From Sphingomonas sp. YR710 (GTDB lineage: Bacteria > Pseudomonadota > Alphaproteobacteria > Sphingomonadales > Sphingomonadaceae): a stretch of 64,000 bases of DNA. Shown here in pieces: positions 8,014 to 16,563 of the stretch. The translations under genes were made by a program, and so were the position numbers. The stretch's first letter is position 1. The number at the start of each line of letters is the position of its first letter. The stretch spans positions 1 to 64,000 of the forward strand of contig NZ_FMZJ01000001.1 in assembly GCF_900101455.1 (NCBI RefSeq). Direction: 5' to 3'. The notes beneath the pieces were generated by a model. That model saw only the letters and a list, made by a program, of their open reading frames with translations, was not told the origin of the DNA and ran no database searches.

Positions 8014-8117
8014 ATAGCCAGATGCCGTCGTCCACAGCTTTTTTCCCGGCGCGCTTGCGTCGGGATGCCGGAATGTGGATCAGCGTGCGTCACTCGAAAA
8101 CATCCCGAGGAATCGCC

Positions 8118-8465
8118 ATGACGACGATGTACGGCATCAAGAATTGCGACACGATCAAGAAGGCGCGGACCTGGCTCGAGGATCGCGGCATCGCCTACAC
8201 GTTCCACGACTACAAGGCCGAGGGGATTGACGAGGCGCATCTGCGGCGCTGGTGCGCGGAACTGGGGTGGGAGGTCGTGCTCAACCGCGCTGGCACCACC
8301 TTCCGCAAACTGCCCGACGCCGATCGCGCCGAGCTGGATCTCGACAAGGCGGTGGCGCTGATGCAGAGGCAGCCGTCGATGATCAAGCGGCCGATCGTGG
8401 AAAGCGATGGTCGCCTGCTCGTCGGTTTCAAACCCGATGCCTTTGCCGCGGCATTCGCATCCTGA
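8118..8465 (+). CDS. ArsC/Spx-family reductase-like protein (YffB type)
   Basis: A 115-residue thioredoxin-fold protein. The N-terminal MYGIKNCDTIKKARTWLE motif places a single catalytic-type cysteine at residue 10, as in E. coli YffB and ArsC-related proteins. The middle contains the conserved NRAGTTFRKL segment and the C-terminal half the PSMIKRPIVE motif. YffB-type members are glutathione-linked thiol reductases of unclear substrate; arsenate reduction is not implied, and no ars genes are adjacent. ATG 8118 has GAGG upstream (CCGAGGAATCGCC). An upstream in-frame extension would run into the palindromic repeat. It is followed closely by ridA on the same strand. Confidence 0.86.
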   Translation: MTTMYGIKNCDTIKKARTWLEDRGIAYTFHDYKAEGIDEAHLRRWCAELGWEVVLNRAGTTFRKLPDADRAELDLDKAVALMQRQPSMIKRPIVESDGRLLVGFKPDAFAAAFAS

Positions 8466-8485
8466 TCTTCGCGCAGAAAGTTGCC

Positions 8486-8869
8486 ATGACCCGCACCCTG
8501 ATCTCCTCCGGCTCGCCCCTCGAAAAGCAGGTCGGCTACAGCCGCGCCGTCGTCCAGGGCGAGTGGGCGTTCGTTGCCGGCACTACCGGCTATGATCCCG
8601 AAACCCGGATCATGCCGGACAGTGCCGCCGAACAGGCGAAGAACGCGCTGACCGTGATCGAGCGCGCGCTGGCCGAGGCGGGCTTCGCGTTGAGCGACGT
8701 CGTGCGCGCGACCTATTATTTCACCGACATGGCCTATTGGGACGAATGCGGCCCCACGCTCGGGGCGATATTCGGAGAGATCCGCCCGGCCGCCACAGCG
8801 CTGATCGTCGGGCTCGTCAAGCCCGAGATGAAGGTCGAGATCGAGGTGACCGCGCTCAAGCGGGCGTAA
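8486..8869 (+). CDS. ridA: RidA family enamine/imine deaminase
   Basis: A 127-residue member of the RidA (YjgF/YER057c/UK114) family, which hydrolyses reactive enamine/imine intermediates made by PLP enzymes. Visible family features include ISSGSPLEKQVGYSRAVVQG at the N-terminus, VAGTTGYDP, an LSDVVRATYYFTD segment, and the C-terminal ATALIVGLVKPEMKVEIEVTAL. The last holds the VEIE motif of the subfamily; the lead residue of the usual substrate-binding Arg position is replaced by Gly/Leu in this branch. It starts 20 bases after the ArsC-like gene, suggesting co-transcription. Its last 14 bases overlap the end of the convergent cysE gene. Confidence 0.87.
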   Translation: MTRTLISSGSPLEKQVGYSRAVVQGEWAFVAGTTGYDPETRIMPDSAAEQAKNALTVIERALAEAGFALSDVVRATYYFTDMAYWDECGPTLGAIFGEIRPAATALIVGLVKPEMKVEIEVTALKRA

Positions 8870-9809
8870 AGCCCGGTCGTGCCGCCTGTTGGTGCGTCCG
8901 TGCCTGGTTCACGACCGCACCGGGCGGCACATCGGCGGTGATCCAGACATTGCCGCCGATCGTCGCGCCCCGGCCGATTGTCACCGGGCCGAGGATGGTC
9001 GCACCGGCATAGATCACCACGTCGTCTTCGACGCGGGGATGGCGCGCCAGACCCTTTCTGAGCACGCCCTGATCGTCGATCGGGAAGCTGCGCGCGCCCA
9101 GGGTGACGGCCTGGTAAAGGCGGACATTCCGGCCGATGACTGCCGTCTCGCCGATCACCACGCCGGTGCCATGATCGACGAAGAAGCTCTCGCCGATCGC
9201 GGCGCCCGGATGGATGTCGATCCCGGTTTTCGAATTGGCGATTTCCGAGACGATCCGTGCCACCAGCGGGGCACCTAAGCCGTGCAGCATATGCGCGAGG
9301 CGGTGGTGGATGATCGCGATCACGCACGGGTAGCAGATCAACACTTCGTCCACGCTGCGCGCCGCCGGATCGCCGGCAAACGCGGCCTCGACATCGCCGT
9401 CGAGCAACCGCCGCAGGCCGGGCAGCGCGGTTGCGAAGTGGCGGATGATGCGCGCGGCGTCTTCCTCGATCAGCCAGGCGTCGTTCTCGCGCAGCGAATA
9501 GGCCAATTCGAGCCGGATCTGCCCGTAGAGCCGCTGAAGCGCGGTGTTCAGCGTCTGCGCGACGAACGCATCCTCATTGTGCATGCGAACGAAGCTCGGC
9601 CCCAGCCGCAGCGGGAAGAGCGCGCCGCACAAGGCCGTCATGATCTTCTCGATCACATGGCGCGACGGGAAGCCGACGGCACCATGTTCGGCGTTGCGCC
9701 GATGCGCGGCGCGCCAGTCGACGCGCGCCGCCTTCAACTCGGCGGAGATCGCATCGATGTCCCAGTAAAGGCCGGCGGGTAGCAATGCGTCTTCGGTGTC
9801 AGCGTCCAT
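8856..9809 (-). CDS. cysE: Serine O-acetyltransferase (EpsC/CysE type)
   Basis: A 317-residue enzyme that acetylates L-serine with acetyl-CoA, the first step of cysteine synthesis in the cytosol. The N-terminal half is helical. From about residue 195 the left-handed beta-helix hexapeptide repeats begin (GIDIHPGAAIGESFFVDHG, VVIGETAVIG, VVIYAGATILGPVTIG). The DHG histidine and the HP(R) segment typical of the active site are present. The length is that of the longer EpsC-type subgroup rather than E. coli CysE. It stands alone on this strand and converges on ridA with a 14-base overlap. The sequence before the ATG shows no strong ribosome site. Confidence 0.88.
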   Translation of the reverse strand: MDADTEDALLPAGLYWDIDAISAELKAARVDWRAAHRRNAEHGAVGFPSRHVIEKIMTALCGALFPLRLGPSFVRMHNEDAFVAQTLNTALQRLYGQIRLELAYSLRENDAWLIEEDAARIIRHFATALPGLRRLLDGDVEAAFAGDPAARSVDEVLICYPCVIAIIHHRLAHMLHGLGAPLVARIVSEIANSKTGIDIHPGAAIGESFFVDHGTGVVIGETAVIGRNVRLYQAVTLGARSFPIDDQGVLRKGLARHPRVEDDVVIYAGATILGPVTIGRGATIGGNVWITADVPPGAVVNQARTHQQAARPGFTPA

Positions 9810-10068
9810 ATCGGCACCCCGGTTTTGGTCTGTCGGTGCACCCTAAGCCGCTGGCATATTTCGGACACACACATTTACTATCGATAAAGTAGAAATAATT
9901 TGGGCTGGTGATCCGTTTGGGCGTGCGCGCGGCACGATCTGGCTTCTTTACGGGCGGGCCGGCTGTTTTCGTGGTGCCGGCATGATAGCAAGGCCGGTGA
10001 TGGCGGCGCGGGGACACGCCGCTGTGCCAACTCGGGGAATGTTGAGGCTTTCCGTTTGGGATGGTGCC

Positions 10069-10314
10069 ATGATCAAAGATGATGACCGGGTGATGCGATC
10101 GCGCGCGATCGAGGCCTATGAAGCGGTTCCGTCGCTCGACGCGCACGGCGACATGATACGGCTCATTCTTGCCGAAGTATCGATGCTCGCCGAGAAATAT
10201 CATTATGTGCAGCGGCACGATGTGCCGCACGTCAGGGAGCTTTCGGGGCTGCTCGACGTCTTGTGGCAGGAGGTCGAAATGACCAATGCCCACAAGCAAC
10301 GCCTTCCGGCTTAA
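10069..10314 (+). CDS. Small hypothetical protein
   Basis: An 81-residue hydrophilic, mostly helical protein with no cysteine, signal or membrane segment (MIKDDDRVMRSRAIEAYEAV... SMLAEKYHYVQRHDV). I do not recognise a domain. Coding status is supported by plausible amino-acid composition and codon use in this frame and by the lack of a competing frame. ATG 10039 would add ten residues and has a better upstream GGGGA, so the start is uncertain. The stop overlaps the last bases of the convergent esterase gene. Confidence 0.5.
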   Translation: MIKDDDRVMRSRAIEAYEAVPSLDAHGDMIRLILAEVSMLAEKYHYVQRHDVPHVRELSGLLDVLWQEVEMTNAHKQRLPA

Positions 10315-11186
10315 CGCTCCGCTGTCACCCGGTGCGCGAAGGCCAGTACATCGGCCAGCACCGGCGCTCGCCCGCGAAACGGCTTCGCCATGGCGGTGAC
10401 GATGCCGACATGGCCGAGCTCGGGATAGATCTTCAGTTCGGATGCGACGCCGGCGGCGGCCAGCTTCTTGTGCAGATGTTCTGAATTGCGCGGCCACACG
10501 GTATCGTCCTTCGCGCCGTGGAGCAGCAGCGCTGGCGGCGCGCTGGCGTCGGCATAATGGATCGGCTGGGTTTCTTCGGGCTTCGGCCATTGGCTGAAGG
10601 TGGCTTTGGTGATCGGCCCGTCGAACGGCAGGAAGTCATAAGGCCCGGCGAGCCCCGCAAATCCCTTCACCGCGGAGCGGTCGAGCCCGAGCCATTCCGG
10701 ATCGAGCGCGAGCATCGCGGCGTTATAGGCGCCCGCCGAATGGCCGATCAGCACCAGCCGGTCGGCGTCGCCGCCATAAGGCGCGATATGGCCGCGGGTC
10801 CAGCGGACGGCGTCAGCGCAGTCCTGCAGGAAGCCGGGGAAGTGCACCTCGGGCACCAGCCGATAATCGGGCACGACCACGACGAAGCCTGCCGCGGCGA
10901 GCGCGCGGCCCGCAAAGCCATAGCCCTCGCGCGTGCCGTTGGCCCAGGAGCCGCCATAGATGAAGACGATCACCGGAAGATGCGCGCCGGCGGCGGTACC
11001 CTTGGGCGCGTAGATATCGAGCATGCGGCGCGGGCCGGCGCCATAGGGGATGTTGCGGGCCACTTCGGTGCTTTCGCTATCCTTGGGCATCAAGGTGTCG
11101 AAGGTCTTGAGCGGAGCGCAGGCCGCCGCCAGCACGATCGCACCCACCACCAGTATCGTCCCGATCAGCGTCAGTCGCATCATCAT
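10311..11186 (-). CDS. Alpha/beta hydrolase (esterase/lipase), probable lipoprotein
   Basis: A 291-residue carboxylesterase-like protein. The N-terminus (MMMRLTLIGTILVVGAIVLAAACAPL) ends in a lipobox-like AAAC, suggesting a lipid-anchored periplasmic or outer-membrane form. The hydrolase core shows VIVFIYGGSW (a variant of the oxyanion HGGG loop), VVVPDYRLVPE, the nucleophile elbow LIGHSAGAY, the acid in HGAKDDTVWP and the histidine in ELGHVGI. That pattern is the BD-FAE/hormone-sensitive-lipase-like group, acting on short acyl esters. Three consecutive ATGs start the frame; GGAG lies about eight bases before the first. A longer upstream extension crosses into the divergent osmC region and is not supported. 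The substrate is unknown. Confidence 0.83.
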   Translation of the reverse strand: MMMRLTLIGTILVVGAIVLAAACAPLKTFDTLMPKDSESTEVARNIPYGAGPRRMLDIYAPKGTAAGAHLPVIVFIYGGSWANGTREGYGFAGRALAAAGFVVVVPDYRLVPEVHFPGFLQDCADAVRWTRGHIAPYGGDADRLVLIGHSAGAYNAAMLALDPEWLGLDRSAVKGFAGLAGPYDFLPFDGPITKATFSQWPKPEETQPIHYADASAPPALLLHGAKDDTVWPRNSEHLHKKLAAAGVASELKIYPELGHVGIVTAMAKPFRGRAPVLADVLAFAHRVTAER

Positions 11187-11300
11187 CCCGTTCGCTCCGC
11201 CTCGCCGGTCGATAGCCGAAATATGTGGCGATGCCAGCCCCGGCGATCGAACCGTCCGGTGTCTCGCGCGTTCGCGCTGCTGCACCAAAGGAGACATGGA

Positions 11301-11726
11301 ATGATCGTTCGTAGCGGTTCGGCGCGTTATTCGGGATTGGGCAAGACCGGCAAGGGCTATGTCTCCACCCAATCGGGCGTCCTGCTGAACCAGCCTTATG
11401 GTTTCAACACCCGCTTTGAGGATGCGCCGGGCACCAATCCCGAGGAACTGATTGCCGCGGCCCACGCGTCCTGCTTCACCATGGCGCTGAGCTTCGCGTT
11501 GGCCGGTGCGGGCTTTGCCGACGGCGAACTCGAGACGGTGGCGAAGGTGTCGCTCGACAAGGATGGCGCAGGGTTCAAGGTGACGAAGTCGGCGTTGACC
11601 CTGAATGCTCAGGTGCCGGGTATCGATGCGGCGCAGTTTGCAGCGATCGCAGATGACGCGAAGACGAATTGCCCGATTTCGAAACTGCTCAACGCGGAAG
11701 TTACGCTGGAAACGAGATTGTCCTGA
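11301..11726 (+). CDS. osmC: OsmC family peroxiredoxin
   Basis: A 141-residue cytosolic OsmC protein that reduces organic hydroperoxides through two cysteines. Both are present, Cys58 in AAAHASCFTMALS and Cys124 in DDAKTNCPISKLL. The N-terminal TGKGYVSTQSGVL segment and GTNPEELIAAAHA are classic for OsmC rather than Ohr. AAAGGAGACATGGA precedes ATG 11301. It diverges from the esterase and is followed within ten bases by a strong hairpin terminator, so it is probably monocistronic. Confidence 0.92.
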   Translation: MIVRSGSARYSGLGKTGKGYVSTQSGVLLNQPYGFNTRFEDAPGTNPEELIAAAHASCFTMALSFALAGAGFADGELETVAKVSLDKDGAGFKVTKSALTLNAQVPGIDAAQFAAIADDAKTNCPISKLLNAEVTLETRLS

Positions 11727-11732
11727 CCAAAA

Positions 11733-11759
11733 AAAAGGGGCCGCAAAGCGGCCCCTTTT
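11733..11759. terminator. Bidirectional hairpin terminator after osmC
   Basis: AAAAGGGGCCGC and GCGGCCCCTTTT form a perfect 12-bp stem with an AAA loop, preceded by an A run and ending in TTTT. It lies seven bases after the osmC stop. Confidence 0.9.
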
Positions 11760-11763
11760 CCGG

Positions 11764-12100
11764 GGGTTGGGTTAGGTGGTAACGCGATCAGTGGGCGGCT
11801 GATTGCGCTTCTTGTCGCCCTGCGTGTCTCATTGTTTCCGCTGGCGATCGGGGGCTCTGATTCATGCTGTCGCGGTCGTTCCCGCTTTGGCGATTCTCGC
11901 TTTTGGCATTCGCTCCTGAAGAAGTCCCTGTCGATCAGGGACAACGACATGACCGGTAACAATTCGCGACGTTCCGGGCTTTGCGATCAAGCGATGGGAA
12001 ATACGATATTACGTCGGCGAAACAACATTGGGCCGATCGCAACAGTAGCGTTCGCGCAGATCACGCACTAGGACGGCGCCCGAGAATCGGGAGATAGGGA
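11764..12100. other. Intergenic region before hom, with a small hairpin
   Basis: No credible gene is visible. The only distinct structure is a perfect 7-bp hairpin, GTCCCTG-TCGAT-CAGGGAC, at 11924-11942, about 160 bases before the hom ATG. Short reading frames on both strands lack recognisable content. The hom promoter must lie here, and GGGAGATAGGGA just before 12101 is its ribosome site. Confidence 0.5.
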
Positions 12101-13393
12101 ATGTCGCAACCGTTGCGGGTCGCGCTGGCAGGTTTGGGAACGGTGGGCGGCGGCGTGGTCAAGCTGCTCGACGCCAATCGCGCGCTGATCGAGCGCCGGG
12201 CGGGCCGGCCGATCGCGATTGTCGCGGTATCGGCGCGCGATCGGACGCGCGATCGCGGCGTCGATCTTGGCCGGTTCGATTGGGTTGACGATGCCACCAC
12301 CCTGGCCATGCGCGACGATGTCGATGTCGTCGTTGAACTGGTCGGTGGCTCGGACGGTCCCGCGTTGACGCTCGCCCGCGATACGTTGGGTGCCGGCAAG
12401 GCGTTCGTCACCGCCAACAAGGCGATGATCGCGCATCACGGGCTGGAACTCGCCGAGACCGCCGAAAAGCGGGGTGTTGCGCTGAAATATGAAGCTGCAG
12501 TCGCTGGCGGTATCCCGGTGATTAAGGGGCTGCGCGAGGGTATGGCCGCCAATGAGATCAGCCATGTCTTCGGCATCCTCAACGGCACCTGCAACTATAT
12601 CCTCAGCGAGATGGAGGAGAAAGGCAGCGACTTCGCCGATGTTCTCGCCGAGGCCCAGCGTCTGGGTTATGCCGAATCCGATCCAAGCTTCGACATCGAC
12701 GGTGTCGATGCCGCGCACAAGCTGACGATCCTCTCCAGCCTGGCTTTCGGCACCGCGGTCGATTTCGCATCGGTGGCGATCACCGGCATCCGCCACGTCA
12801 TCGCGGCCGACATTGCCGAAGCGGCGGCGCTGGGCTTCCGCGTGCGCCTGCTCGGCCATGGCGAAGCGAGCGAGAAGGGGCTGTTCCAGCGCGTTCACCC
12901 CTGCCTCGTGCCGCTCAGCCATCCGCTCGCCCACGTTTCGGGCTCGCTCAACGCAGTGGTCGCGCATGGCAATTTTGTCGGACGCCTGTTCTTCCAGGGC
13001 CGTGGTGCCGGTGAGGGGCCGACGGCCTCGGCGGTCGTCGCCGATCTCATCGATATCGCGCGCGGCGAAACCGGGCCGGCCTTCGCGATGCCGGTGGCGG
13101 CGCTTGCGCATCCCGCGATTGCGTCGGCCGACGATCGGCGCGGCCGTGCCTATCTGCGCTTCACCGTCGCCGATCGGCCCGGTGTGCTCGCCGAGATCAC
13201 CGCCGCGATGCGCGATGCGGGCGTCTCGATCGAAAGCCTGATCCAGCGCGGTGTGGCGAGCGACGGCAATGTGCTGATCGCGATTGTCACCCATATCAGC
13301 CCGGAACGGGCTGTGCAGGCAGCGCTGGATCGGCTCGAGGGCTCGCAAAGCCTGACCGGCAAGCCCATGCTGATGCATATATTGGACGAATGA
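12101..13393 (+). CDS. hom: Homoserine dehydrogenase
   Basis: A 430-residue enzyme that reduces aspartate semialdehyde to homoserine, the branch point to threonine and methionine. Domains in order: NAD(P)-binding Rossmann (LAGLGTVGGGVV, residues 9-20), the catalytic domain with VTANKAMIAHHG, the NGTCNYIL loop and the GYAESDPSFDIDG segment, and a C-terminal ACT domain (RFTVADRPGVLAEITAAMRD, from about residue 348) that usually confers threonine feedback. The length is typical of the ACT-bearing form. The ribosome site GGGAGATAGGGA precedes the ATG. It is followed 84 bases later by glpX on the same strand. Together with metA later in the window it feeds methionine synthesis. Confidence 0.96.
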   Translation: MSQPLRVALAGLGTVGGGVVKLLDANRALIERRAGRPIAIVAVSARDRTRDRGVDLGRFDWVDDATTLAMRDDVDVVVELVGGSDGPALTLARDTLGAGKAFVTANKAMIAHHGLELAETAEKRGVALKYEAAVAGGIPVIKGLREGMAANEISHVFGILNGTCNYILSEMEEKGSDFADVLAEAQRLGYAESDPSFDIDGVDAAHKLTILSSLAFGTAVDFASVAITGIRHVIAADIAEAAALGFRVRLLGHGEASEKGLFQRVHPCLVPLSHPLAHVSGSLNAVVAHGNFVGRLFFQGRGAGEGPTASAVVADLIDIARGETGPAFAMPVAALAHPAIASADDRRGRAYLRFTVADRPGVLAEITAAMRDAGVSIESLIQRGVASDGNVLIAIVTHISPERAVQAALDRLEGSQSLTGKPMLMHILDE

Positions 13394-13477
13394 AGGCGGA
13401 AGCGTTTCGTCTTCTCGACAACGTCATGTTCCCCGCTTAATCGCAGTTGCGTTCCCGAATTTAGAAAGGCTGACCGA

Positions 13478-14452
13478 ATGACGAAGGCAAGTAGTGCGCT
13501 GGATCGGGTACTGGTGCTGGAAATGGTGCGGGTGACCGAAGCCGCCGCCATCGCCGCCTCCCGGCTGGTCGGTCGCGGCGATGAAAAAGCCGCCGATCAT
13601 GCCGCCGTCGAAGCGATGCGCGCCGCCTTCAACGAACTCGAATTCGACGGTACGGTCGTGATCGGTGAGGGCGAGCGCGACGAGGCGCCGATGCTCTATA
13701 TCGGCGAGAAGGTCGGATGCGCTCCGGGCACCGGGCCGAAGATCGATATCGCGCTCGATCCGCTCGAAGGCACGACGATCACCGCCAAGGCCGGCCCGAA
13801 CGCGCTGGCGGTGCTCGCCATCGCCGAGGAAGGCGGCCTGCTCAACGCGCCCGACGTCTATATGGACAAGCTCGCGATCGGGCCGGGTTATGAGAAGGGC
13901 CTGGTCGGCCTTGATCGCACCCCAACCGAGAATATCAAAGCGCTCGCCGCCGCCAAGGGTGTCCAGCCGAACGAGATCATCGCGTGCGTGCTCGATCGCC
14001 CGCGGCACGAGAAACTGATCGCCGAACTGCGCTCGCTCGGCTGCGGCATCATGCTGATCCCCGATGGCGATGTCGCCGGCGTGATCGCGGTGACCAACCC
14101 CGATACGACGATCGACATCTATATGGGATCGGGCGGCGCGCCCGAGGGCGTGCTCGCGGCGGCCGCGCTCAAATGCGTGGGGGGTCAGTTCCAGGGCCGG
14201 CTATTGTTCCGCAACGACGATGAGAAGGCCCGCGCCCGCAAATGGGGCGTGACCGATCTCGATCGGATCTATCATCTCGACGATCTGGTGAAGGGCGATG
14301 CGATCTTCGCGGCGACCGGCGTTACCGATGGATCGTTGCTCGAAGGCGTCAAGCGTCGCAAGGGCGGGTGCATGACCACCGAGAGCGTGGTGATGCGCGC
14401 GAGCAGCGGCACCGTTCGCTGGGTGAAGGGTGAGCATTACAAGGAAAGGTAA
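13478..14452 (+). CDS. glpX: Fructose-1,6-bisphosphatase class II
   Basis: A 324-residue GlpX-type phosphatase that converts fructose-1,6-bisphosphate to fructose-6-phosphate in gluconeogenesis. Metal-binding motifs are visible: VVIGEGERDEAPML and IDIALDPLEGTT, plus DGDVAGVIAVTNPDTTIDIYMGSGGAPEGV in the second half. The gene sits between hom and recJ on the same strand with short gaps, an order I associate with sphingomonads. A G+C-rich hairpin follows its stop. A phosphofructokinase is encoded about 10 kb away, so both directions of this step are covered. Confidence 0.95.
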   Translation: MTKASSALDRVLVLEMVRVTEAAAIAASRLVGRGDEKAADHAAVEAMRAAFNELEFDGTVVIGEGERDEAPMLYIGEKVGCAPGTGPKIDIALDPLEGTTITAKAGPNALAVLAIAEEGGLLNAPDVYMDKLAIGPGYEKGLVGLDRTPTENIKALAAAKGVQPNEIIACVLDRPRHEKLIAELRSLGCGIMLIPDGDVAGVIAVTNPDTTIDIYMGSGGAPEGVLAAAALKCVGGQFQGRLLFRNDDEKARARKWGVTDLDRIYHLDDLVKGDAIFAATGVTDGSLLEGVKRRKGGCMTTESVVMRASSGTVRWVKGEHYKER

Positions 14453-14461
14453 GGGGCGGGG

Positions 14462-14487
14462 AGGCGCTTCACGGCGCCTTCCGCTTT
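14462..14487 (+). terminator. Possible terminator after glpX
   Basis: AGGCGC (14462-14467) pairs with GCGCCT (14474-14479) around a TTCACG loop and is followed by a short T-rich stretch (TCCGCTTTT). It is weak and lies just ahead of recJ, so it may act as an attenuating structure rather than a full stop. Confidence 0.4.
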
Positions 14488-14513
14488 TGCGCATTCCCCT
14501 CTAGACGCACGCC

Positions 14514-16280
14514 ATGCGCGCGCCTGTCCTCAACATCTCCCGTTCGATCCTCGGCCAGCCCTGGCGCTGGCGCGGGGCGGCTGCGGATGCGCGCGACGAG
14601 GGTTTCTCGCCCGACGATCTGGTCACGCAATTGCTGCTCGCCCGCGGCTGTCCGCGTGATGCGATCGAGAGCCACCGTTCTCCCACCATTCGCGGCTTCA
14701 TGCCCGATCCGTCGATCTTCCGCGATATGGACCGCGCTGCTGATCGCGTCGCTGATGCGGTGATGGCGGGCGAGGCGATCACTGTCTTCGGCGATTATGA
14801 CGTCGATGGAGCCACCTCTGCCGCCTTGCTGATCCGCCTGCTGCGCGATCTGGGGAGCGATCCGGCGGCGTATATTCCCGATCGACTGATGGAAGGCTAT
14901 GGCCCCTCGGGCGAAGCGCTTGTGCGGATCGCGGCGGGCGGCGCGAAGCTGATCGTCACCGTCGATTGCGGCGCGCAGGCGTTCGATGCTTTGCTGCAAG
15001 CGAAGCAGGTGGGGGTCGACGTGATCGTCGTCGATCATCATCAATGCGGGACGGCCCTGCCGGAGGCCTATGCGCTGGTGAATCCCAATCGCCTCGATGA
15101 GGATGAGGGCGCCGCGCATGGCCATCTTGCGGCGGTGGGCGTCGCCTTCCTCCTCGGTGCGGCCGTGATCCGCGTGCTGCGCGGCCGCGGCTGGTTTGCG
15201 TCGCGGGCGGAGCCGAAGCTGCTCGATCTGCTCGATATTGTCGCGCTGGGTACGGTGGCGGATGTGGCGTCGCTGCGCGGGCTCAACCGTGCGTTCGTCG
15301 CGCAAGGTATCAAGGTGATGGCCGGGCGCCGGAACATCGGCATGTCGGCCCTGATCGATGCGTCACGGCTTGATCGTGCGCCGACCTGCACCGATCTGGG
15401 CTTTGCGCTGGGGCCGCGGATCAATGCCGGCGGGCGGGTCGGCAAATCCGATCTCGGCGTGCGGCTGCTCACCACCGCCGATCCCCAGGAAGCGCAGGCG
15501 ATCGCCGCCGAACTCGATCGGCTCAACGAGGAACGACGCGCGATTGAACGCGCGGTGCAGGATGCGGCCGAGCAGGCGGTCATCGGGCAGGATAATCGTG
15601 CGGTTGCAGTTGTCGCCGGCGGTGGCTGGCACCCGGGAGTTATCGGCATTGTCGCCGGGCGCCTCAAGGAAAAGCTCGGCCGCCCCGCGATTGTGATCGC
15701 GCTCGATGCCGACGGCGTAGGTAAGGGGTCGGGCCGATCGATCGCGGGGGTCGATCTGGGCGCTGCGGTGCTGGCCGCCAAAGATATGGGGCTGCTGGTC
15801 GCGGGTGGAGGCCATGCGATGGCGGCGGGCCTGACGGTAGCGTCCGGCGGGGTCGACGCGCTCGCCGACTTTCTCGACGCGCGGTTGGCGTCCGATGTCG
15901 CCGCCGCGCGCGACGACCGGGCTTTGCTGCTCGATACGTTGGTGGCGCCCGGCGGGCTCACGCCGATGCTGGTCGAATCGCTGGAGGAGGGTGGCCCTTA
16001 TGGTGCCGGTTGGCCGGGGCCGCGCATCGTTGCCGGGCCGGTGCGGATCATCAAGGCGGATATCGTTGGCGAACGCCATGTCCGGCTGATCGTCGCCGGG
16101 CGCGACGGGCGATCGTTCAAGGGCATAGCCTTCGGGGCGGTAGAAAGTGCGCTGGGTCAGGCCCTGCTCGGCGCCGGGCCGGATCGGGCGCTGTGGCTGG
16201 CCGGCCGGCCGAAGATCAATCAGTGGGGATCGCGCACGTCGGCCGAGCTGCACGTCGAAGACGCCGCCTGGGTCGATTGA
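14514..16280 (+). CDS. recJ: Single-stranded-DNA exonuclease RecJ
   Basis: A 588-residue 5'-3' single-strand-specific exonuclease used in recombination and mismatch repair. The DHH phosphoesterase domain shows FGDYDVDGATSAALL, VTVDCGAQAF and VVDHHQCG; the middle has DIVALGTVADVASL and GPRINAGGRVG; the DHHA1 domain ends with VAGGGHAMAAGLTV; and an OB-like C-terminal domain follows. All catalytic Asp/His motifs are intact and the length is standard. ATG 14514 gives MRAPVLNISRSILGQPWRWR, the expected N-terminus. tRNA-Glu lies 74 bases downstream. Confidence 0.96.
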   Translation: MRAPVLNISRSILGQPWRWRGAAADARDEGFSPDDLVTQLLLARGCPRDAIESHRSPTIRGFMPDPSIFRDMDRAADRVADAVMAGEAITVFGDYDVDGATSAALLIRLLRDLGSDPAAYIPDRLMEGYGPSGEALVRIAAGGAKLIVTVDCGAQAFDALLQAKQVGVDVIVVDHHQCGTALPEAYALVNPNRLDEDEGAAHGHLAAVGVAFLLGAAVIRVLRGRGWFASRAEPKLLDLLDIVALGTVADVASLRGLNRAFVAQGIKVMAGRRNIGMSALIDASRLDRAPTCTDLGFALGPRINAGGRVGKSDLGVRLLTTADPQEAQAIAAELDRLNEERRAIERAVQDAAEQAVIGQDNRAVAVVAGGGWHPGVIGIVAGRLKEKLGRPAIVIALDADGVGKGSGRSIAGVDLGAAVLAAKDMGLLVAGGGHAMAAGLTVASGGVDALADFLDARLASDVAAARDDRALLLDTLVAPGGLTPMLVESLEEGGPYGAGWPGPRIVAGPVRIIKADIVGERHVRLIVAGRDGRSFKGIAFGAVESALGQALLGAGPDRALWLAGRPKINQWGSRTSAELHVEDAAWVD

Positions 16281-16354
16281 TCGCGCAAAAAAGCGCCGAC
16301 AGCGGGTTGACCCCGCGCCGATGCTGCCCTAATCGCCGCCCCTCAGCCGCCGAT

Positions 16355-16430
16355 GGCCCCATCGTCTAGCGGTCTAGGACGTCGCCCTTTCACGGCGAAA
16401 ACACGGGTTCGAGTCCCGTTGGGGTCACCA
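16355..16430 (+). tRNA. tRNA-Glu (anticodon TTC)
   Basis: A 76-base cloverleaf with encoded CCA. The acceptor GGCCCCA pairs with TGGGGTC, the anticodon stem TCGCC/GGCGA encloses CTTTCAC, and the T-loop is GGTTCGAGTCC. The anticodon TTC specifies glutamate. Confidence 0.97.
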
Positions 16431-16563
16431 CCTTTTCAATGGGTTCACCTCGTTGAAGGCGGTACAGAGCCCGGATTCTCGAATATATTCCCAATATCCC
16501 GAATATCTGAGGATATCGCGGAGCGAGGGTCCCTCCGCGTGGAGCATGCATTTTGGATGCGTG

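Noticed and set aside
11832-12071. Small frame upstream of hom
   Set aside because: No recognisable content or ribosome site, and it overlaps the likely hom promoter region.
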